This document shows positions 4,861 through 8,817 of a stretch of 8,817 nucleotides of DNA, piece by piece. The DNA is from Candidatus Methanophagales archaeon (GTDB lineage Archaea > Halobacteriota > Syntropharchaeia > Alkanophagales > Methanospirareceae), in NCBI GenBank assembly GCA_030668065.1, contig DAOUUS010000051.1, positions 1-8,817 on the forward strand, read 5' to 3'. Within the stretch, counting starts at the first letter, position 1; the number at the start of each line of letters is the position of its first letter. The notes under the pieces were generated by a model, which saw only the letters and a program-made list of their open reading frames with translations, had not been told where the DNA came from and searched no databases. The position numbers and the translations under genes are program-made.

Positions 4861-6123
4861 TTACTCATACCTTAACGCATCAACCGGCTTTAGCTTTGAA
4901 GCTCGATAGGCCGGAATCACTCCTGCTACCATGCCAATACCAACTGAAATGAGTAATGCGTAAATTAAAAGCATGGGTGTAACCACAGTTGTCATTCCTT
5001 CCCTGCCCATTCCCATCAGCCTCATACCCAGGAACGGCAGTAATGATGAAATACCTGTACCAAGACAAATCCCTAACAACCCTCCGACCAGGCCGACAAT
5101 AGCGGAATTTAATAAAAAAATCATCATAATGTCACTGTTTTTTGCGCCTATTGATTTCATAATCCCTATCTCCTTCGTTTTCTCAAGCACGGAAGTAAAC
5201 ATTGTGTTTGCAATACCCACCGCACCAACAAGCAGTGAAACCGCAGCAATAGCACCTAAAAACAATGTCATTGTTTGTGTAATGTCACTCATTGTTTCTT
5301 GGACGGATTGTGATGAACTTATACGGAAATCCTTTTCCTTCTCCGTGAGATGACGTGAAATCATTAATTTCTTATCTGCTTCTTCCATAATCTGGTCAAC
5401 ATCATCAGTGTTAGCCACCTTCAGGGTAATAGAGTCAAACTCATCACTACCTACATCTTCCAGGGTGTCTCTCGCAGCTTTAATTGGCATAATTATCTTA
5501 CTGTCATCTCCACCGAAACCACCACTCTCTTTTAAAATACCCACTACTTTGAATGCTTTCTCTTCAATGGTAATCATTCTGTTCACTGTCAAAGGTTGTT
5601 TGAACGTATCTTTCGCTATCCTACCGCCAACAATAACAACGTTATAGTCGGAAGGACCAAGGAATCGCCCTGATTCCAGTTCCGAAGTGGTCATTTCTTT
5701 CCAGACCAAAGGATCAATACCTTCAACGGAAACTGTTGCTTTTTCTCCTAAGTAATACATTTGCCCATTTCCTGAAACAATGCCCTGAATGAATTCAACA
5801 CCTCCAACTGACTGAAGCACCAGAACGTCTTTTTTGGTTAAGTTTTCAGCGGCAGCAGAAGTTGCAGTACTTCCCGGCATTCCACCACCATGCCCGCCCC
5901 TGAAACCCACAGAAGCACGTCCACCTCCGGGGGAGATGGTGATAATATCCGCACCAAGCCCTCCAAGCCGGCTTTCGATATTTTGTTGCATACCTTCCCC
6001 TATAGAAACGATAGCGACAACCGCGGCTATCCCAATAACTATACCGATAATCGTCAGCCAGGTGCGCAACTTGCTATGTACTATAATATTTACGGCTAAT
6101 TTAAGTGATTTGTTGATTTTCAT
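4861..6123 (-). CDS. MacB/FtsX-family ABC transporter permease
   Basis: 420 residues, the usual length for a MacB-type permease without a fused ATPase. There is an N-terminal membrane helix at about 22-42 (WLTIIGIVIGIAAVVAIVSIG), then a large extracytoplasmic MacB-type domain (about 45-285) with a Gly-rich stretch at 66-85. Three C-terminal helices form the FtsX core: about 289-315, 335-365 and 380-402. It ends in the family-typical PAYRASKLKPVDALRYE. It is last in the operon, 45 bases after the anchored CARDB-like protein and paired with the ATPase further upstream. The family couples ATP hydrolysis in the cytoplasm to mechanical work outside the membrane (lipoprotein, peptide or substrate export). 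The actual cargo here is unknown. The Shine-Dalgarno is weak (AGAGTGA). Confidence 0.92.
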   Translation of the reverse strand: MKINKSLKLAVNIIVHSKLRTWLTIIGIVIGIAAVVAIVSIGEGMQQNIESRLGGLGADIITISPGGGRASVGFRGGHGGGMPGSTATSAAAENLTKKDVLVLQSVGGVEFIQGIVSGNGQMYYLGEKATVSVEGIDPLVWKEMTTSELESGRFLGPSDYNVVIVGGRIAKDTFKQPLTVNRMITIEEKAFKVVGILKESGGFGGDDSKIIMPIKAARDTLEDVGSDEFDSITLKVANTDDVDQIMEEADKKLMISRHLTEKEKDFRISSSQSVQETMSDITQTMTLFLGAIAAVSLLVGAVGIANTMFTSVLEKTKEIGIMKSIGAKNSDIMMIFLLNSAIVGLVGGLLGICLGTGISSLLPFLGMRLMGMGREGMTTVVTPMLLIYALLISVGIGMVAGVIPAYRASKLKPVDALRYE

Positions 6124-6168
6124 GCTTTCACTCTTTAGATTCGCTTGAAAATCGTGTTAAAACGCATT

Positions 6169-7473
6169 TCACGATTTCCGCCTCCTGTAATAGATAAAAC
6201 CTCCAATAAAAAGAACCATAAAAGCAATAGTAGCAATAAAAGCAGGATTTTGCCAGATACTTTGTTGTTGTCCCATGTTAGTTTTTAACTGAGGCCCCTC
6301 AGAACTCATAGCCATGAATTGAATCGGCACTGTTTTTTCAACTGTGCGTCTTACACCCGTTGCGTCTGTATATTCAATCAATACTTTAAGGTTGTTGCTT
6401 CCCAAGGCAGTTCTTTGCCTTTCTCCTTCTGAAAACTGTCTTTGTCGAGTTATCTCTGCAGCACCTGTTTCTCCGAACGAAGCGCTTGCTGGTGTTACCT
6501 GGAATGACACAATTGTATAGTCCCCTTTATCAAGATTGCCAACAATAGAGGCGGTGCTGCCCAGAACCTTGAAATCGTTCTGTTCCGGAATTCTAACTGT
6601 AACTGAATAGGCAGGATTATTTCCGGTGTTGGCAACCGAAAGCGATGTTTGGCCGGCCGAACTCTCGGAGAAGGTAACATCAAAATCCGTTTCGCCACGA
6701 ACAAAAACACCTGTTGTTGTATTTAAGATTTCTCCGGAACCGCCAGTTCCATCCTCAAACTCACAACTCAAATCTAATTGATAAAGTCCTGCCACTGCAT
6801 TTACATCTGCTACAACCGTGTATTCTAACTCAGTTGATTCACCCACATCCAGATATTTAATGTATTTCGTATTATCTGAATAAACAGGAAGAATAACCCC
6901 TTCTTTTTCGTTCCATGAAAAAACAAGATTCTGCAACGGAGAATTGCCAATATTTGTAACAGTAAAATCCAGTTTTGTTTCTTCTCCAAGGTTAAGTTCT
7001 GCCATATCAACATCAGAAACGTCTATCATTGCCCCTGCCTCAACCATGAACACGATTGAATATGTCACTTCTGGCATTGTCTCGGTAACAGTACCCTGGC
7101 TCCCGCTTGAATCGTACTGACTGAATGTGCATGTTACGGGAATGGCATGGGACCCACTCGGAGCACCCTCGGAAACATGAACTGTGATTTCCACATCCTT
7201 CGAACACCAGCCATTTAGCGAATTAATACAAACGCTTGAAGGTCCAACAACAGAAATGTATTGACTTTCCAGAAAATTGAAGGTTACCTGCTTCGCATCA
7301 TTTGATCCCGCGTTCTTCACGGTCAGCAGTATCTCCTTTGTGTCACCAGGTGAGAGTTCTGTTGGTTTTACACCTGTTATAACTATCTTTGCATCCGTAC
7401 CCGCGCTCAATTGTGGAACGGCACAAACGAGAAATGTCACTACACAAAATAAAGCGATGATCTTTTTTATCAT
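6169..7473 (-). CDS. membrane-anchored CARDB/S-layer-like extracytoplasmic protein (COG1361-like)
   Basis: 434 residues. Residues 1-24 form a signal peptide, the body consists of beta-rich repeats, and a C-terminal membrane helix (about 412-429) is followed by YYRRRKS as a stop-transfer tail. At least three Ig-like CARDB/COG1361-type modules begin with phrases such as KIVITGVKPTELSPGDTKEI (29-48), DVSDVDMAELNLGEETKLDF and DFDVTFSESSAGQTSLSVAN. Each is followed by N(A/I/T)G(S/N)N-type turns. A Cys pair (VCINSLNGWC) may form a disulfide in module 1. The start overlaps the ATPase stop by ATGA and has a strong GGAGGAGAG Shine-Dalgarno. In archaea such proteins often sit between the ATPase and permease of MacB-like systems, in the position a MacA adaptor occupies in bacteria. 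An adaptor or substrate-binding role is inference. Confidence 0.82.
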   Translation of the reverse strand: MIKKIIALFCVVTFLVCAVPQLSAGTDAKIVITGVKPTELSPGDTKEILLTVKNAGSNDAKQVTFNFLESQYISVVGPSSVCINSLNGWCSKDVEITVHVSEGAPSGSHAIPVTCTFSQYDSSGSQGTVTETMPEVTYSIVFMVEAGAMIDVSDVDMAELNLGEETKLDFTVTNIGNSPLQNLVFSWNEKEGVILPVYSDNTKYIKYLDVGESTELEYTVVADVNAVAGLYQLDLSCEFEDGTGGSGEILNTTTGVFVRGETDFDVTFSESSAGQTSLSVANTGNNPAYSVTVRIPEQNDFKVLGSTASIVGNLDKGDYTIVSFQVTPASASFGETGAAEITRQRQFSEGERQRTALGSNNLKVLIEYTDATGVRRTVEKTVPIQFMAMSSEGPQLKTNMGQQQSIWQNPAFIATIAFMVLFIGGFIYYRRRKS

Positions 7474-8177
7474 GCGAACTCTCCTCCTTGTTCTTTAGGC
7501 TTATGCTCTATTCTCTCAATCTCCCCATCTTTCAGGTAAACTATCCTTTCTGCTCGCTTTACCAACTGGAAATCATGAGTAACCATAATTACGCTTTTGC
7601 TATCCTTCTTGTGTATATTGCTTAACAAATCAATGACGAACGCACCTGTTTTACTGTCCAGATTCCCGGTAGGCTCATCAGCAAGAATTATTTCCGGATC
7701 AACAGCCAGGGCTCTGGAAATAGCCACTCTTTGTTGTTGTCCGCCGGAAAGTTGAGAAGGCAGGTGGTGTACTCTATCGCCTAAACCAACCAGGTTTAGA
7801 ATCTCTAACGCTTTTTCCCTGGCTGCGGGTGTATCAACATCTTGAAACTCTAACGGCAGCATAACATTCTCTAAAGCGGTTAATGTAGGAATTAGATTAA
7901 ACTGCTGAAATACAAACCCTATTTTCTGCCCGCGTATCTGTGCTAATTGTGACTCACCAAAACCTGCAATATCGTCTCCGCCTAAGAGAATTTTTCCCTT
8001 GCTTGGTAAATCCAAACACCCTATTAAGTTCATCATAGTGCTTTTGCCGCTGCCGCTCGCACCTGCGATAGCTAAAAACTCGCCTTTCTTGACTTCTAAA
8101 TCAATACCTTTCAGGGCAGGCACTTGAACATCTCCCATCTGATAGATCTTCCAGACATTTTCTAACTGAATAACCAT
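7470..8177 (-). CDS. MacB/LolD-type ABC transporter ATP-binding protein
   Basis: 235 residues from the preferred start. All catalytic elements are present: Walker A GASGSGKST (about 39-47), Q-loop FVFQQFN, signature LSGGQQQR (about 143-150), Walker B ILADEP with the catalytic Glu, D-loop NLD, and switch His in MVTHD. Sequence and length fit the LolD/MacB/SalX group, which pairs with FtsX-type permeases such as the one encoded at the operon end. The ATG at 8177 has AGGAG at 8183-8187 and gives the family-typical beginning MVIQLENVWKIYQ. An alternative ATG at 8198 would add MSHTGEN; it overlaps the stop of the 38-codon leader ORF (ATGA) but falls inside a stable hairpin. The downstream gene overlaps by ATGA, indicating coupled translation. 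Confidence 0.92.
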   Translation of the reverse strand: MVIQLENVWKIYQMGDVQVPALKGIDLEVKKGEFLAIAGASGSGKSTMMNLIGCLDLPSKGKILLGGDDIAGFGESQLAQIRGQKIGFVFQQFNLIPTLTALENVMLPLEFQDVDTPAAREKALEILNLVGLGDRVHHLPSQLSGGQQQRVAISRALAVDPEIILADEPTGNLDSKTGAFVIDLLSNIHKKDSKSVIMVTHDFQLVKRAERIVYLKDGEIERIEHKPKEQGGEFA

Positions 8178-8191
8178 ATTTTCTCCTGTGT

Positions 8192-8243
8192 GGCTCATAG
8201 TCTACCCCTTATCGGAGTCCCAGCTCCGAATTTACTATGAGCC
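8192..8243 (-). promoter_or_regulatory. two-tier RNA hairpin in the leader of the MacB-like operon
   Basis: The outer stem is a perfect 10 bp: GGCTCATAGT (8192-8201) with ACTATGAGCC (8234-8243). Inside it is a 6-bp stem TCGGAG (8212-8217) with CTCCGA (8224-8229) and a 6-nt loop. In the mRNA this lies directly before the AGGAG of the ATPase gene and buries the alternative ATG at 8198. No U-tract follows, so it is not an ordinary terminator. Control of translation or RNA processing is more likely. Confidence 0.55.
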
Positions 8244-8311
8244 CCTTCACGAAATTGGACTTGCTGTTTTACCTCATCCGACACTTCAGGAATTCTTGTT
8301 TCTTCTTTCAT
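8195..8311 (-). CDS. possible 38-aa leader peptide of the MacB-like operon
   Basis: A short ORF beginning MKEETRIPEVSDEVKQQ and ending TPIRGRL at a TGA that overlaps the alternative ATG of the ATPase gene (ATGA). It is hydrophilic and charged, with no signal peptide, membrane segment or cysteine, and I do not recognise it. Support is limited to its position, its overlap with the next ORF and the TATA-like sequences before it. The Shine-Dalgarno (GGGAAG) is weak. Its last third forms the strands of the large hairpin at 8192-8243, so translating it would melt that structure. It could be a regulatory leader peptide, a genuine small protein or a chance ORF. Confidence 0.35.
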   Translation of the reverse strand: MKEETRIPEVSDEVKQQVQFREGAHSKFGAGTPIRGRL

Positions 8312-8327
8312 CTTCCCTTATCTCATA

Positions 8328-8361
8328 CCTTATATTTCACGTATTTCTAGGGTCATATAGT
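8328..8361 (-). promoter_or_regulatory. TATA-like boxes of the MacB-like operon
   Basis: Two candidates on the minus strand: CTATATGA (8353-8360) and AAATATAA (8330-8337). The first would start transcription near 8330 and leave a short leader before the ATG at 8311. The second would start transcription near 8307, inside the 38-codon ORF. The first aligns with the CCTATATAGG box of the calcium-binding-type gene and is favoured. Confidence 0.4.
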
Positions 8362-8362
8362 C

Positions 8363-8414
8363 GGTAATACCACATAAGCTTTTCTTTTCACCCAAATCTC
8401 ACCCAAATTCGTGC
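8363..8414 (-). promoter_or_regulatory. promoter module shared with the calcium-binding-type gene
   Basis: The blocks GGTAATA (8363-8369), ATAAGCTTTTCTTTT (8374-8388) and CCCAAATCTCACCC plus AATTCGTGC (8391-8414) recur in the same order and orientation at 4474-4480, 4488-4502 and 4527-4550. The last block matches at 23 of 24 bases. The copy here has two of the 11-bp units instead of four. It lies upstream of the TATA-like box of the ATPase operon, as expected of an activator or BRE region. Confidence 0.65.
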
Positions 8415-8483
8415 AGAGTTACATATAGCATTATCAACGTTTTCACTCTTTTAATTGTATATACAGTAACTTCTAACTATTTA

Positions 8484-8551
8484 GGACGCAGATTCACACG
8501 GATTTACACGGATTTAATTTCTTCTGCGTTAATCTGCGTTAATCAGTGTCC
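8484..8551. repeat. inverted repeat built of 10-bp units
   Basis: The left arm has GACGCAGATT, CACACGGATT and TACACGGATT as consecutive 10-bp units (8485-8514). The right arm has CTGCGTTAAT twice and then CAGTGTCC (8524-8551), which is the left arm in inverted form. It is the same unit family as in the palindrome at 4614-4729. The arms are separated by only about 9 bases here. No ORF is present. Confidence 0.6.
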
Positions 8552-8595
8552 GAACATCAAATTTTATGCTTTCTTGTAGAGCATAGGCTGGCTAT

Positions 8596-8817
8596 TCACG
8601 ATTTCAGACTTATATACAGCAATATCCATAACGCCACAAATTCAAACAAATCCGGTAATATCCAGAGCCAGCCCATGGCATACATACGACGCCAGCCGCA
8701 CGTATAATGGAAAATCGGATTCGAGGTGACCGTTTGCATAATCAGGAGCACAATAAAGGCGATCAGCCCCAATGCGAATTTAGATTTTATCTGCCCGTAG
8801 CTCTTTGCATAGATGAA
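8596..8817 (-). CDS. C-terminal part of a small membrane protein, 5' end outside the window
   Basis: The last 73 codons of an ORF open to the window edge and ending in TGA at 8598-8596. A basic segment (KSYGQIKSKF) is followed by a helix ALGLIAFIVLLIMQTV, a short loop with one Cys (HYTCGWRR) and a second helix beginning WLWILPDLFEFVALWILLYI, ending LKS. The pattern of a charged YxxxKSKF turn, a helix, and then LPDLFEFxALxILLYISL resembles small archaeal membrane proteins of unknown function (DUF7521-like) that I recall near transporter and regulator genes. That family assignment is a guess. It reads in the same direction as the MacB-like operon but is separated from it by the repeat and the promoter module. 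A weak 6-bp hairpin (8565-8570 with 8580-8585) follows its stop. Confidence 0.6.
   Translation of the reverse strand, partial: FIYAKSYGQIKSKFALGLIAFIVLLIMQTVTSNPIFHYTCGWRRMYAMGWLWILPDLFEFVALWILLYISLKS

Noticed and set aside
8418..8470. GTTAC (8418-8422) / GTAAC (8466-8470) inverted pair as ends of a mobile element
   Set aside because: Five matching bases with imperfect extension; expected by chance in A/T-rich intergenic DNA.

Overview
The window looks archaeal, most likely a methanogen- or ANME-related euryarchaeon; that placement is inference from gene families and promoters, not from a marker gene. The clues are TATA/BRE-type promoters, one of them apparently giving a leaderless mRNA, small archaeal-type thioredoxins ('redox-active disulfide protein 2' family), and a MacB-type ABC system paired with a CARDB/S-layer-like anchored protein. 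Nearly everything is on the minus strand. Only the VIT-like gene at the left edge is on the plus strand.

Left block (85-3859). A VIT/CCC1-like membrane protein (85-567, +) converges on a tight minus-strand operon read from 3859 down to 621. Its order is: a UPF0718/ArsP-type permease with a CSC motif; three tandem 87-residue thioredoxins with active sites CAKC, CPGC and CSGG; a fourth, frame-broken copy that has lost its CxxC; a secreted two-domain thioredoxin-fold protein that looks cut short; and a terminal ArsR/SmtB regulator with a CadC-like cysteine set. Three junctions are ATGA stop/start overlaps and one is a direct TAA-ATG contact, so translation is probably coupled. A perfect 9-bp-arm dyad covers the permease start codon just downstream of a strong TATA box, and is the likely ArsR operator. 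Together this reads as a metal(loid)-responsive export and thiol-redox operon.

Middle (3979-4860). A strong hairpin plus T-tract terminates a secreted protein with four DxDGDG calcium-binding-type loops, three of them ending CDN (4043-4423, -). Upstream of it are a promoter, four 11-bp tandem repeats, and a roughly 220-bp imperfect palindrome resembling a MITE.

Right block (4861-8817). A minus-strand operon encodes a possible 38-aa leader peptide, a MacB/LolD-type ATPase, a CARDB-like membrane-anchored protein and a MacB/FtsX permease. Its 5' region contains a two-tier RNA hairpin. It also contains a promoter module nearly identical to the one in front of the calcium-binding-type gene, which suggests shared control. 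A second inverted repeat built of 10-bp units lies upstream. The right edge holds the 3' end of a small membrane-protein gene running out of the window.
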